A stretch of DNA of 64,000 nt from Clostridiales bacterium (GCA_009911365.1 QXXF01000014.1:1-64000); one strand, 5' to 3'; positions 35,005 to 43,649 are shown, counted from the first letter of the stretch. Program-made: numbers and translations. The notes: generated by a model from the sequence alone, not told the origin.

Positions 35005-36169
35005 ATTTTTTCTCCAAAAGTTCCCTTAATACGCGTCTGTCATCAAATGGCAGTTTTTTATCTCCTGATAACTGATAAGCTTCGTGACCTTTTCCCGCTA
35101 CTACTATGATATCCCATTTATCTGCGAGAAACACGGCTTTTTTGATGGCTTGGTAACGGTCAAAAATAACGGTGTATTGGCAGCCTGTGGGATAAAGGCC
35201 TTCTTCAATGGCCTGACAGATGTTTTCCGGCGGCTCGCCTCTAGGATTATCGTTGGTCACTACGCAATAGTCGCTGTATGTTCCGGCGATCTCTCCCATC
35301 AAGGGCCGCTTTCCTTTATCCCGAAAACCACCGCATCCAAAAACGCACAGCAGTTTTCCTCGTTTGAATCGGACCAGGGAAGACAAGAGTTTTTCCAGGC
35401 CGTCTGGCGTATGCGCATAGTCCACCACTCCTAGGGTATCCTCCATGCTACCGATCAGTTCCATCCTTCCAGGCACTTTTTTTAATCCCAAAAGGCCCTC
35501 CTGTATCGAGGAAAATCCTGTTCCTGACTGGCGGGCCATGGCAGCGGCCAGCACCGCGTCATATACGAAATGTTCCCCTGGCATATGTGTCTTCAACTTG
35601 CCTAAGACCTGACCCTTTTCTGAAAACAGAAAGGTGCTTCCTTCCAAGGTTTCTTCCAGAACCTCTCCGTAAAAATCCGCTTTAGGATCCCGCAGGGAAT
35701 AACTCTTCAGGTCAGGCACACGACTGTCTTCATCCAGTTCTTGGTAAAGCCGCTTTCCATAAGCGTCATCCAGATTGATGGCCGCGCCAGCCTGACATTT
35801 GGAAAAGAGCCGCTTTTTCACCTGATAATAGGCTTCCATGGTTTCGTGGTAGTCCAGATGATCCTGGCTCAAATTCGTGAATCCCCCGTAGGCGATCTGA
35901 ATTTCTTCGATCCTGCCCTGATGAATGCCGTGGGAGGAAACCTCCATAACGCACTGACTGATCTTTTGTTCCTTCATCTCATGGAATAGATCCTTGAGCA
36001 ATTCTTTTCCTGGCGTAGTGTTGATGGGCACATAGCGTTTTTCTCCGATCTGGTGCCAGATGGTCCCGATCAGGCCGCACGCCCCACTTTCTGCTTCCAG
36101 TATCTCCCTCAGCATGCAAGATGCTGTAGTTTTGCCATTGGTTCCCGTAATTCCGAAAACCCGGATCAC
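34976..36169 (-). CDS. murE: MurE ligase lacking the N-terminal domain
   Basis: A 397-aa Mur ligase; MurE is normally about 480-500 aa. The protein begins almost at the ATP loop (GITGTNGKTT, residues 6-15), so the N-terminal uridine-binding domain of about 100 residues is missing. Central and C-terminal motifs are intact: MEVSSHG, NLSQDHLDYHETM, DYAHTPDGLEK and DNPRGEPPENI (about 307-317), the last typical of enzymes adding meso-diaminopimelate. The start is GTG at 36169, only eight bases after the spoVD stop, with AGGAAG about 11 bases upstream. No in-frame upstream extension is possible because spoVD occupies it. Confidence 0.85.
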   Translation of the reverse strand: MIRVFGITGTNGKTTASCMLREILEAESGACGLIGTIWHQIGEKRYVPINTTPGKELLKDLFHEMKEQKISQCVMEVSSHGIHQGRIEEIQIAYGGFTNLSQDHLDYHETMEAYYQVKKRLFSKCQAGAAINLDDAYGKRLYQELDEDSRVPDLKSYSLRDPKADFYGEVLEETLEGSTFLFSEKGQVLGKLKTHMPGEHFVYDAVLAAAMARQSGTGFSSIQEGLLGLKKVPGRMELIGSMEDTLGVVDYAHTPDGLEKLLSSLVRFKRGKLLCVFGCGGFRDKGKRPLMGEIAGTYSDYCVVTNDNPRGEPPENICQAIEEGLYPTGCQYTVIFDRYQAIKKAVFLADKWDIIVVAGKGHEAYQLSGDKKLPFDDRRVLRELLEKKYEKTYNETN

Positions 36170-36177
36170 CTTTCACA

Positions 36178-38172
36178 TCACTTCCTATACAAATAGACTG
36201 TTCCGCCTTTGTTGATCTTTTCTCCTGCTTTCGGGTATTGATCCTGGATCACAAAGCTGTTGTTCTGCTTTCCTCCGGAAGCTTTGTATTTCAGCGACAG
36301 TCCGCCGAGGATGCCGATAGCCTCTTCCAGGCCTTCGCCCTTCAGGTCAGGAACGGTGACCTGTTCCTCATCTAGCGCTTTTCGCTCTGCTTTCGTTAAT
36401 TTTGGCGCGATCTCCATGTACCTCAGCGTATCTTCTAGGATCAGTTTTGCTCCTGGCGCGGCGGTCTGGCTGCCGAATTTCACACCTTTGGGATTATCCA
36501 CGATGACCAATATGGCTACCTGTGGGTCATTCATCGGAGCCATGCCAATAAAGGACGAATAAGTCTGGGAGCTGTACCCGCCACCTTTTGCTTTATTGGC
36601 GGTCCCGGTCTTTCCTCCGACTTTGTAGCCCTCCACCTTAGCGGTTCCCGCACCGCCTTTTGCTACTACGTATTCCATAATGCGGCACATTTCACTGGCT
36701 GTTTTTTTGGAAACCGTCTGTCTGACGATTTCCGTGTCGAATTCTTTTACAGTGTCTCCTTTTTCATCCACCAGTGCCTTGACCAGCCGAGGACGCATCA
36801 GCTTTCCCTCGTTTCCCAAGGAGGAAATGGCTGTGATCAGCTGGATAGGCGTTACTGCCACGCCCTGACCGTATCCCATGGTGGCAAGGCCCACAGGGCC
36901 TGCCGTGTTTTTATCTTGGAGTATGGAGTTTCCTTCTCCCGGGAAGTCGATCCCTGTCTTTTCTGAAATCCCAAAGGTCCGGAGATGATCGTAAAACGTT
37001 TCGATGCCCAGCCTTTGAGCCAGTGTGACAAAAACTGGGTTGCAGGAGTTCCCTACCGCTTGCTCCAGAGTCTGGGTTCCATGCGGATTGTAAGACCGCC
37101 AACATTTCAGCGTGGTCCCGGATACATTGATGGAACCTGTGCAAGTAAATTTTTCCTTGATATTGGTCTTTCCTTCTTCTAATGCCGTAGCTGTGGTCAA
37201 TAGCTTGAAGGTGGAACCTGGTTCATAAACATCGCTAATGAGAGAATTCCTCCACATAGCGTTCCAATATTCCATTTTCTTGGAATCTGGTATGGCCTCC
37301 AGCTTTTTCTGCTCGCTCTTTTTGAGAGGCGTTCTCGAATCATTGGGGTCAAATTCTGGTGTTTGAGCCAATGCTAGGATGTCTCCAGTCTTGGGAGCCA
37401 TCATGACGCACATGACTCGGTCGGCTTTCGTGTTTTTCTGTACGGTCTTTAAAGATTTTTCCACATAATGCTGAATAGTCTCATCAATGGTCAGCACCAA
37501 TCCCAGCCCGTCTTCTGCTTGATAATACTTTTCCGTTCCTCCGGACAAATTGTTTCCAGTCACATCCGTGTTTTTGATCCACCGTCCTGAGGTGCCGGAT
37601 AAGTATTGGTCGTATTCCAGTTCAATGCCTGATAGCCCGCTGTTATCATTTGTGACGCTGCCCATAGTGTGGGCAAGGAACGCGCCTAAGGGATAGTAAC
37701 GCTTCGCGTCTTCCGCGATTTCGATTCCCGGCAGTTCTTTTTTTCGAATCTGGTCCGCGGTTTCTTTGTCCAGGTAGTTTTCTATTTTTACCAGGGATTG
37801 TTGCTTTGTTAGCAGTTCTTTTATTTCCTGTTCATCTTTTTCTAAGATAGCGGACAGCGCTTGGGTGGTCTCTTCCACCCTGACTTCCCGTTCTTCTGGT
37901 GTGTTCCCCGCCTTTACATTGGCAGGCCTGGCCCATACGGTATAGCAAGTGGCACTGACAGCCAATTTTTTCCCATTGGTATCGTAGATGGCTCCTCGCT
38001 TCGCGGCAATGGGCACGTCTCTTGTCTGCTGTTCCACAGCCATTTTGGAATACTCCCCGCCCTTAACGATCTGGATCCACCCCACTCTGACGCACAAAGC
38101 CAGACAAGCTGCGCACATGACCAGGAAGGCCATGATCAGCCGCTTCTTACTCTTATTTAATGTTTTTGTCAT
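36178..38172 (-). CDS. spoVD: SpoVD/FtsI-type class B penicillin-binding protein
   Basis: A 664-aa transpeptidase. One N-terminal membrane helix (LIMAFLVMCAACLALCVRVGW) is followed by the dimerisation domain. The catalytic domain has the SxxK motif in YEPGSTFKLLT, SxN in GNSCNPV and KTGT in GGKTGTANK. A C-terminal PASTA domain (VTVPDLKGEGLEEAIGILGG) is the feature that separates SpoVD/PBP2x types from gram-negative FtsI. It crosslinks septal, or in spore formers cortex, peptidoglycan with FtsW. Whether it is vegetative or sporulation-specific cannot be told here. Confidence 0.9.
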   Translation of the reverse strand: MTKTLNKSKKRLIMAFLVMCAACLALCVRVGWIQIVKGGEYSKMAVEQQTRDVPIAAKRGAIYDTNGKKLAVSATCYTVWARPANVKAGNTPEEREVRVEETTQALSAILEKDEQEIKELLTKQQSLVKIENYLDKETADQIRKKELPGIEIAEDAKRYYPLGAFLAHTMGSVTNDNSGLSGIELEYDQYLSGTSGRWIKNTDVTGNNLSGGTEKYYQAEDGLGLVLTIDETIQHYVEKSLKTVQKNTKADRVMCVMMAPKTGDILALAQTPEFDPNDSRTPLKKSEQKKLEAIPDSKKMEYWNAMWRNSLISDVYEPGSTFKLLTTATALEEGKTNIKEKFTCTGSINVSGTTLKCWRSYNPHGTQTLEQAVGNSCNPVFVTLAQRLGIETFYDHLRTFGISEKTGIDFPGEGNSILQDKNTAGPVGLATMGYGQGVAVTPIQLITAISSLGNEGKLMRPRLVKALVDEKGDTVKEFDTEIVRQTVSKKTASEMCRIMEYVVAKGGAGTAKVEGYKVGGKTGTANKAKGGGYSSQTYSSFIGMAPMNDPQVAILVIVDNPKGVKFGSQTAAPGAKLILEDTLRYMEIAPKLTKAERKALDEEQVTVPDLKGEGLEEAIGILGGLSLKYKASGGKQNNSFVIQDQYPKAGEKINKGGTVYLYRK

Positions 38173-38283
38173 CTTCTCCCCTAATATACAAAGAATCCAG
38201 ACGGCCTGCCCTCTGCCTGCTTGCCCAATCTGGAACCTTTTCCCCTATTTGATTTTATGTATGTTCTATTGTATTTCCTCCTC

Positions 38284-38727
38284 TTAATTATATGCCTGCT
38301 TCTTTAGTTCCTCCGCAAATCCATCCTTAGGAACATCTTCTCCTGCCAGATAAACAATCTGCTTTGAGGCTGGATATACCATCTTTTGTTCTTTGGTGGC
38401 TTTTTGCTCAATGGCCTCGATGTTGTTGACGCTGTAGACTTTTACGTCCAGATTCTCGATCTCAGCTGACAGGGCATTGTTTTCTTTCACGATCTGATTG
38501 GTGTCATACTTGACAGATGCCGCATAAGCCGCTGTGATGATCAGCCCCACACAAATAATGCCTATGACCACCAGTAGCAACAGCAGCCTCGCTTTGTCTT
38601 TCGCGGAAACCGCAGAATGCTGCCTGACCTGCTTTCTGGGCGGTCTTGCCTGTTTTGGTTTCATGTCGAAACCATACTTTTGATAACTCTCTTGATACTG
38701 ATACCATTTTTCTGCTTCCATCATCAT
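38284..38727 (-). CDS. ftsL: FtsL-like division protein
   Basis: A 147-aa bitopic protein between rsmH and spoVD, the normal ftsL position. A basic N-terminal tail precedes one membrane helix (LLLLLVVIGIICVGLIITAAY, about residues 48-68). An extracellular coiled coil with Asn/Glu repeats follows (QIVKENNALSAEIENLDVKV). It would join FtsQ/DivIB and DivIC to activate FtsW and the transpeptidase. Identification rests on topology and position, since FtsL sequences are poorly conserved. Confidence 0.8.
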   Translation of the reverse strand: MMMEAEKWYQYQESYQKYGFDMKPKQARPPRKQVRQHSAVSAKDKARLLLLLVVIGIICVGLIITAAYAASVKYDTNQIVKENNALSAEIENLDVKVYSVNNIEAIEQKATKEQKMVYPASKQIVYLAGEDVPKDGFAEELKKQAYN

Positions 38728-38739
38728 TATTTACCTCTT

Positions 38740-39678
38740 TCACCTCATCTTCTCTACGACTCGGAGCTTGGCGCTGCGCGCCCTTGGATTGTTTTGGACC
38801 TCTTCTTTTGAAGGAAGGAGCGGTTTTCCTGTTATTTTTTTGATGTCCGCAACTTTTCCGCAGACACAGACAGGAAGTTCTTTTGGACATGTACATGGGT
38901 TCACCCGTTTGTTTACAATGTTCTTTACAATCCGATCTTCTAAAGAATGGAACGTGATCACGCATAAGCGGCCCTGATCTGCCAGCACGTCGCAAAATTC
39001 CCCGATTGCCTTTTCCAGCTGCCCCAGTTCATCGTTGACTTCGATGCGAATGGCCTGAAACGTCCGTTTTGCCGGATGAGGCCCATTCCGCCTCGCAGCG
39101 GCGGGAACAGCCGCTTTAATGATCTCCACCAACTGACCCGTTGTTTTGAGAGGCTGCTTTTTTCTCTCCTGTACAATGAATTTACTGATCCGGGAAGCCC
39201 ATTTTTCTTCCCCATACATGCGAATGATTTCTGTCAATTCCTTTTCCGTATAACCATTGACCACCTGTTCCGCTGTAAAGGCGTCATCTTGGCTCATCCG
39301 CATGTCCAGCGGCGCGTCCTGCATATAGGAAAATCCCCTTTCTGCGTTATCCAGCTGAAAAGAAGACACGCCTAAATCTAAAAGCGCGCCATTGATGGTT
39401 TCCACCCCTAATTGGGCCAACACTTCCTTGATATCCGCATAATTGCTCTGTACAAAGAATTTCCTGCAGGAATAGGGCCGCAGCCTCTCTTCGGCAGCTG
39501 CTAAGGCATCTGAGTCTCGATCGATCCCAATGAATGTGCCATCTTCGTCCAGGTCCCCGCAAATGCCGGAGGCATGCCCCCCTCCACCTAATGTGCCGTC
39601 TACGTAAATGCCCTTTGGGTGGATCCTGAGGTTTTCCACGCACGCGTCATACAAAACGGAAGTGTGTTTAAAAATCAT
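38740..39678 (-). CDS. rsmH: 16S rRNA (cytosine1402-N4)-methyltransferase
   Basis: A 312-aa RsmH (MraW). The opening [15 protein letters not shown] and SAM motif [16 protein letters not shown] are typical, as are [20 protein letters not shown] and the C-terminal [13 protein letters not shown]. It methylates C1402 in the ribosomal P site. Its start overlaps mraZ by 11 bases. Confidence 0.97.
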   Translation of the reverse strand: MIFKHTSVLYDACVENLRIHPKGIYVDGTLGGGGHASGICGDLDEDGTFIGIDRDSDALAAAEERLRPYSCRKFFVQSNYADIKEVLAQLGVETINGALLDLGVSSFQLDNAERGFSYMQDAPLDMRMSQDDAFTAEQVVNGYTEKELTEIIRMYGEEKWASRISKFIVQERKKQPLKTTGQLVEIIKAAVPAAARRNGPHPAKRTFQAIRIEVNDELGQLEKAIGEFCDVLADQGRLCVITFHSLEDRIVKNIVNKRVNPCTCPKELPVCVCGKVADIKKITGKPLLPSKEEVQNNPRARSAKLRVVEKMR

Positions 39679-40099
39679 AATTCATCATACTTTCTGCCAG
39701 TTGGCTTGGGTCAAGCTCTGTCATGCTTTCATTGCTTTCCCATTCTTCCTTGCTCCAAATCTCGATCTTCTCATAGGAGCCCACTGTGACCAACTCTTTT
39801 TCAATGTTGGCGTATTGGCGCAGCTCCTGTGGAATCGTCAATCTTCCCTGCTTATCAATCTCGCATTCTACCGCGCTAGAGTAAAAGTGGCGCGCAAGCT
39901 GTCTTGCCTTTGGATCCGCAGAAGGCAGCTTGCTGAGTTTGTCCATGAACCGCTCCCATTCGTCCATCGGGTGAATTTCCAAGCATTTGTCGATCGCTTT
40001 GCTGACAACGCATGTATGTCCCACTTCGTCACGAAACTTGGCAGGTATGATCATTCTAGATTTCGCATCTATTGAGTTTTGATACTTACCCACCAGCAT
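39668..40099 (-). CDS. mraZ: transcriptional regulator MraZ
   Basis: A 143-aa protein with two AbrB-like DNA-binding domains: [20 protein letters not shown] (residues 5-24) and [19 protein letters not shown] (about 79-97). MraZ binds repeats in its own promoter and represses the dcw operon in Escherichia coli (an activating role is reported in mycoplasma). Matching repeats lie about 30-65 bases upstream of its start. AGGAGGAG lies just before ATG. It is the first gene of the dcw cluster. Confidence 0.97.
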   Translation of the reverse strand: MLVGKYQNSIDAKSRMIIPAKFRDEVGHTCVVSKAIDKCLEIHPMDEWERFMDKLSKLPSADPKARQLARHFYSSAVECEIDKQGRLTIPQELRQYANIEKELVTVGSYEKIEIWSKEEWESNESMTELDPSQLAESMMNYDF

Positions 40100-40128
40100 G
40101 TGACACTCCTCCTATGGTAGAATGTCAC

Positions 40129-40165
40129 CATTTTACTCCACTTTACTCCACTTTACAACCACTTT
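40129..40165 (-). promoter_or_regulatory. MraZ-box repeats in the dcw operator
   Basis: On the minus strand AAAGTG occurs at 40165-40160, 40154-40149 and 40144-40139, with a variant AAAATG at 40134-40129, spaced 11, 10 and 10 bases. Direct repeats of AAAGTG/TGGG type at one-turn spacing are the known MraZ target. Another AAAGTG lies at 40195-40190. I could not assign the promoter boxes. Confidence 0.8.
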
Positions 40166-40199
40166 ACCCCAATCACATCCTTTTCACCCCACTTTTTTT

Positions 40200-40362
40200 G
40201 GTGTTTTCGCCTTTAAGGGGAAAGGATTTTTTTCTCAGCACTAGATGTGGTATCAGTGTTTCAAATTTTCGTCCATATATGGAAAAGCACTGAAACATGG
40301 CGATGTCACCATTTAATTTGAATCCATGAAACCCTTGAATTTTCAATGATTTTGCGGCACAA
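40200..40362. other. upstream region of the dcw operon
   Basis: No gene is seen. The stretch should contain the mraZ promoter on the minus strand, but no -35/-10 pair stands out. A phrase near 40,302-40,313 (GATGTCACCATT) resembles the one just upstream of mraZ at about 40,122-40,134. Confidence 0.35.
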
Positions 40363-40440
40363 AAAAAGAGACCTGTTTTTCTTTGAACATACAGCCATAT
40401 GCCATGGCCGTATGTTTTCATATGAAAAACTGCCTCTTTT
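40363..40440 (-). terminator. long stem-loop terminator after sfsA
   Basis: A long imperfect hairpin: AAAAGAGG...GAAAAAC arms outside and AACATAC/GTATGTT with CCAT/ATGG inside. It is flanked by T-runs on both strands (minus-strand CTCTTTTTTT). It ends the sfsA transcript about 31 bases past its stop and separates it from the dcw operon. Confidence 0.8.
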
Positions 40441-40470
40441 CCTACTTGTTTTTCAGTTGTTGAATTCTGG

Positions 40471-41190
40471 CTACCTTCCCGACTGCTTTTCTAGGCGGAT
40501 CTCCACTGGATCCGCTAACGCCATGCTGTTTTCCGTAACATGGCAGTCATAAGCCAGCAGCTCGACCCCCGAGGCTGCGGCTTTCCGCAACGCGTCCCCA
40601 AATTCCGGGTGGGTGGCATCATTTGGTTCAAAGAAAGAGATCCCTTTCATTTGTATGACAAAGATGATCCAAGTCAAATATCCTTGGCTCTGTGCCTTGA
40701 TCAATTCTTCGATATGTTTCACTCCCCGCTGAGTAGGCGCGTCAGGGAATCGTACGATCCCGCTTTCTTCCAAAGTAACGCCCTTGACTTCCGCGAGTCC
40801 AGTCTGACCTTTCTGATCTTCCACATAAAAATCCAGCCTGGAATCGCCGTATTTTTGTTCTCCTTTCACTAGAATGAGCTGTTCCATGCCTGGAAGCCGC
40901 AGCTTCCCCTCCGCGAGAGCTTCTTTCACCACTTGGTTGGGAGCCTGGGAATCCATATTGATCATCAGCTCCCCCTTTTTCACGCCAACAAGGGAGTACC
41001 GGTTTTTTCGGTTCTCCATCCTGCCTATGAAATCTTCCAAGTATACTTCTGCCCCAGGTACCAGCAGTTCTTTGCAGCGTCCTGTGTTTTTCACATGGAC
41101 TGTTTCTTCTGTTCCTTCGATGTTGACTCTAGCCACGAATCGGTTGGGTCGTTCAATAAATATCCCTTTTTGTATCTTTTTATATTCCAT
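40471..41190 (-). CDS. sfsA: SfsA family DNA-binding/nuclease protein
   Basis: A 239-aa protein with SfsA hallmarks: FIERPNRFVARV at the start, HVKNTGRCKELLVPGAEVYLE, LDFYVEDQ and EVKGVTLE with a restriction-endonuclease-like Asp/Glu-x-Lys centre, and FPDAPTQRGVKHI. First described as a sugar-fermentation stimulation protein; related members bind nucleic acid and have nuclease folds. It is a single-gene unit with its own strong terminator, divergent from a lipoprotein gene. Confidence 0.93.
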   Translation of the reverse strand: MEYKKIQKGIFIERPNRFVARVNIEGTEETVHVKNTGRCKELLVPGAEVYLEDFIGRMENRKNRYSLVGVKKGELMINMDSQAPNQVVKEALAEGKLRLPGMEQLILVKGEQKYGDSRLDFYVEDQKGQTGLAEVKGVTLEESGIVRFPDAPTQRGVKHIEELIKAQSQGYLTWIIFVIQMKGISFFEPNDATHPEFGDALRKAAASGVELLAYDCHVTENSMALADPVEIRLEKQSGR

Positions 41191-41256
41191 GTACCCATTT
41201 TAACAGAATTATTTCCCTTTTAACAGTAAAATTCTTGGAAACTCCTTGTAATTTAC

Positions 41257-41285
41257 TTGTTATAATGTGGACAGGATAGTATAAT
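41257..41285 (+). promoter_or_regulatory. promoter of the lipoprotein gene
   Basis: TTGTTA (41257-41262), a 17-nt spacer and TATAAT (41280-41285), 29 bases before the start at 41315. A second TATAAT at 41261 overlaps it. Confidence 0.6.
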
Positions 41286-41314
41286 GTGGGTAGAGTTTTT
41301 GTCTGGAGGATAAC

Positions 41315-41842
41315 ATGAAACGAAACAGTTTGGCTCTGGTCCTGATCTTGTCCATGATTTTCGTGCTCTGCCTTCTCTTAACTGGGTGCGAAGATGATCC
41401 TGGAGATCATGATAATTTAGAGGAGCCTGAAATCACAGTAGAATATTTGTCCGGAGAATACGCGGAGCAGCTCCTTCGGGATGGCGGAGAATCCACATTG
41501 GGCACCATTGAGATCGAAAAAGACTCTGAGGGGGCTTGTTCCCTTACGGTCCACAGCATGGTGATCGTGGAAAGCTCTATTTCAGACGATGGCTATTATA
41601 TCGCGGACAAGAACATTTCCAATACCGTTCCTCTGTCTTCGCAGGCCATGGCCACGTATATTCAATCACCGGACAGTCCTCCGGAGGTAATAGATCTGGA
41701 AACATTCATATCCAAGGCGCAAAAGGATGGGGAAAAGGCCGCGTCTAAGAAAAAGGATTCAGACCCGCCGGAAAAGCTTTATAATGTTTACATAATCGGT
41801 GGCAGCGCTTTGCTGCTTTTGGCAAAGGAACTGCCACGGTAA
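41315..41842 (+). CDS. small lipoprotein of unknown function
   Basis: A 175-aa secreted protein with a signal peptide and lipobox LLTGC (lipidated Cys25), an acidic segment, and no known domain. A good GGAGG precedes ATG. The end is odd: a hydrophobic run (YIIGGSALLLLA) is cut by KELPR and stop. A second frame stays open from about 41,810 to 41,917, and its TGA overlaps the lgt ATG. A frame change near the 3' end is therefore possible, and the annotated C-terminus may not be original. Confidence 0.6.
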   Translation: MKRNSLALVLILSMIFVLCLLLTGCEDDPGDHDNLEEPEITVEYLSGEYAEQLLRDGGESTLGTIEIEKDSEGACSLTVHSMVIVESSISDDGYYIADKNISNTVPLSSQAMATYIQSPDSPPEVIDLETFISKAQKDGEKAASKKKDSDPPEKLYNVYIIGGSALLLLAKELPR

Positions 41843-41912
41843 TACCCTGTGCGGAGATCGCGTTTTTTGTCCGTTCTGTCACAGGAAACGCAGGGAAAGG
41901 TAAAATTGGTGA

Positions 41913-42668
41913 ATGATTATGCCCATACCAAGTCCAGTGGCCTTCAGTGTTTTCGGCATCCATGTGATGTGGTACGGAGTGCTGATCGCCGCGGCCATCG
42001 TCCTAGCCACCTTCATCACTTATAAACGCGCGCCGCGCCACAACATAGCCTCTGACCGGATCCTGGACTTCGTCCTGATCTGCGTGCCCGCAGGCATCAT
42101 AGGCGCACGTCTTTATTATGTTGTTTTTAACTGGGAACAGTACAACGGGGATTTTTTGAAGATCATCAACGTCAGGCTAGGCGGACTAGCCATCCACGGC
42201 GGCCTGCTCTTTGGACTGGGTGCTGCTGCGATTTTATGCGTGATCTGGAAGCTGCGGCCTTTAGATGTGCTGGATCTGGCCATCCCTTCCATCGCCTTGG
42301 CTCAGTCCATTGGCAGATGGGGAAATTATTTTAATTCCGAAGCCCACGGAGGCCCTACGGATCTGCCTTGGGCCGTGACCATCGACGGCATCGGATATCA
42401 CCCCACTTTTTTGTATGAATCCATTTGGTGCTTGCTGCTGTTTTTCCTGTTGATCTACGTGGACAATCATCGCAAGTTCCAAGGCCAAACCTTCCTCCTT
42501 TACGGAATCCTCTACTCTGTGGAGCGTTTCTTCGTGGAAGCCCTGCGCACGGATTCGCTGATGCTGGGGCCTTTCAAGCAGGCGCAGGTCCTGAGCTTGA
42601 CTGTTATCATTGTCTTTACCATCATCTACGTGTCGCTATATAAGCATTGGAAGAAAAAAGCAGCGTGA
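41913..42668 (+). CDS. lgt: prolipoprotein diacylglyceryl transferase
   Basis: A 251-aa membrane enzyme with about seven helices. It attaches diacylglycerol to the lipobox Cys of lipoproteins such as the one encoded just upstream. Motifs include VMWYGVLIAAAI, GIIGARLYYVVFNW, LGGLAIHGGLLFG and the signature GRWGNYFNSEAHGGPT. The start is ATG at 41913 or 41919; the ribosome binding site (AAAGG) is weak and distant. Confidence 0.95.
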   Translation: MIMPIPSPVAFSVFGIHVMWYGVLIAAAIVLATFITYKRAPRHNIASDRILDFVLICVPAGIIGARLYYVVFNWEQYNGDFLKIINVRLGGLAIHGGLLFGLGAAAILCVIWKLRPLDVLDLAIPSIALAQSIGRWGNYFNSEAHGGPTDLPWAVTIDGIGYHPTFLYESIWCLLLFFLLIYVDNHRKFQGQTFLLYGILYSVERFFVEALRTDSLMLGPFKQAQVLSLTVIIVFTIIYVSLYKHWKKKAA

Positions 42669-42703
42669 TCCGGCCAAAGCTGGTTTATGCTGCTTTTGTT
42701 TTG
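42655..42703 (+). terminator. intrinsic terminator overlapping the end of lgt
   Basis: AAAAAGCAGC at 42655-42664 pairs with GCTGCTTTTG at 42689-42698, followed by TTTTG. The left arm lies inside the last lgt codons. Confidence 0.6.
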
Positions 42704-42814
42704 TATAAAAGTCGGCTTTGCTGATTTTCTTTCAGCAGTGTACTTTGTTGATATTTTCTATATAAGCAAAGCAACTAGTGAACTAGCGGCTTTGATCTGT
42801 TTTCCGAATATGGC

Positions 42815-43291
42815 TTATAGCCATGCCGCTGCCCAGTCAGACAGCGTTTTTCCTGATGCGCCCGCAGAGAATCGTTTCCCTTTTTCCACTTTTGCCTTTG
42901 GTGCTAGGTCTTGTATGTTTTTCCCAGAACTTCCAACAGGACTTCCGCCAGAGGTGACGAATGGAACCACTGTCTTCCCACTGAAATCATAGGTCTCCAT
43001 AAAAGTATCGATGATCGACGGTTCTCTGTACCACCATACTGGGAAGCCAATAAAAATGACATCAAACTGGCTCATATCTTCGACTTTCGAACGAATGGCT
43101 GGGCGGCAGTTCGTGTCCTTCATTTCAATTGAACTCCTGCTCTTGCTGTCCTGCCAGTTCAAATCTGCGTTCGTGTAGGGAATCTCAGGTTGGATTTCAA
43201 ATAGTTCCGCTCCGATTTCTTTCGCTAATTTTTCCGCTACGTTCGCTGTTACTCCGCTGGCGCTGAAATATGCTACTAATCCTTTACTCAT
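42815..43291 (-). CDS. flavodoxin-like protein
   Basis: A 158-aa flavodoxin fold. The FMN phosphate loop is YFSASGVTANVAE (residues 8-20), later FIGFPVWWYREPSIIDTFME and FVTSGGSPVGSSGKNI. This subgroup lies close to NAD(P)H-dependent oxidoreductases of the flavodoxin_4 kind. AGGAGG lies nine bases upstream. It is divergent from a MerR-type gene and has a MerR-type promoter, so it is probably induced by reactive electrophiles or disulfide stress, as in other flavodoxin/MerR pairs; that inducer is inference. Confidence 0.85.
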   Translation of the reverse strand: MSKGLVAYFSASGVTANVAEKLAKEIGAELFEIQPEIPYTNADLNWQDSKSRSSIEMKDTNCRPAIRSKVEDMSQFDVIFIGFPVWWYREPSIIDTFMETYDFSGKTVVPFVTSGGSPVGSSGKNIQDLAPKAKVEKGKRFSAGASGKTLSDWAAAWL

Positions 43292-43361
43292 TGTAAAAAT
43301 CCTCCTTTTATATGTTGTGATTGATTTTTAAATTTAGATCTTATATAATAAGCTTGATTTA

Positions 43362-43392
43362 ATCTTATAACTTAAAGCACACTTTAAGTCAA
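43362..43392 (-). promoter_or_regulatory. MerR-type promoter and operator of the flavodoxin gene
   Basis: On the minus strand TTGACT (43392-43387) and TAAGAT (43367-43362) are separated by 19 bases. A perfect palindrome ACTTAAAG-CACA-CTTTAAGT (43370-43389) fills the spacer. This is the standard arrangement for activation by the MerR protein encoded divergently, which is truncated here. Confidence 0.85.
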
Positions 43393-43424
43393 GAGATATG
43401 TCAAAATTTTTTAGGAGATCGATC

Positions 43425-43649
43425 ATGTTATATACGGTTGGTGAAATGGCAAAGGTACTGGGGATCCCCGCTTCTACGTTGCGTTACTATGATAAAGAAG
43501 GCTTGCTTCCTTTTGTGGAACGTTCCAGTGGAGGGATCCGCATGTTCACGGACAAGGATTATGAATGGCTGAAAGTCATTGAGTGTCTGAAACGGTCAGG
43601 TCTGTCCATCAAGGATATCAAAACTTTCATCTCTGAACGACTGGCACTC
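43425..43649 (+). pseudogene. MerR-family regulator cut off by the BREX island
   Basis: The first 75 codons form an intact MerR DNA-binding domain (YTVGEMAKVLGIPASTLRYYDKEGLLPF, then GGIRMFTDKDYEWLKVIECLKRSGLSIKDI). After ISERLAL the homology stops exactly at 43650, the complement of the pglZ stop codon. The open frame only continues antisense through pglZ to 43712. The dimerisation helix and effector tail are lost, so a functional activator is unlikely. AGGAG eight bases upstream supports ATG 43425. Confidence 0.85.

Noticed and set aside
36170-36180. longer MurE start upstream
   Set aside because: The region encodes the end of spoVD and offers no in-frame start with MurE-like sequence.
39900-40362. 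possible CRISPR or tandem repeat upstream of mraZ
   Set aside because: The repeats are 10-11-base MraZ boxes, not repeat-spacer units; no CRISPR array is seen anywhere in the window.
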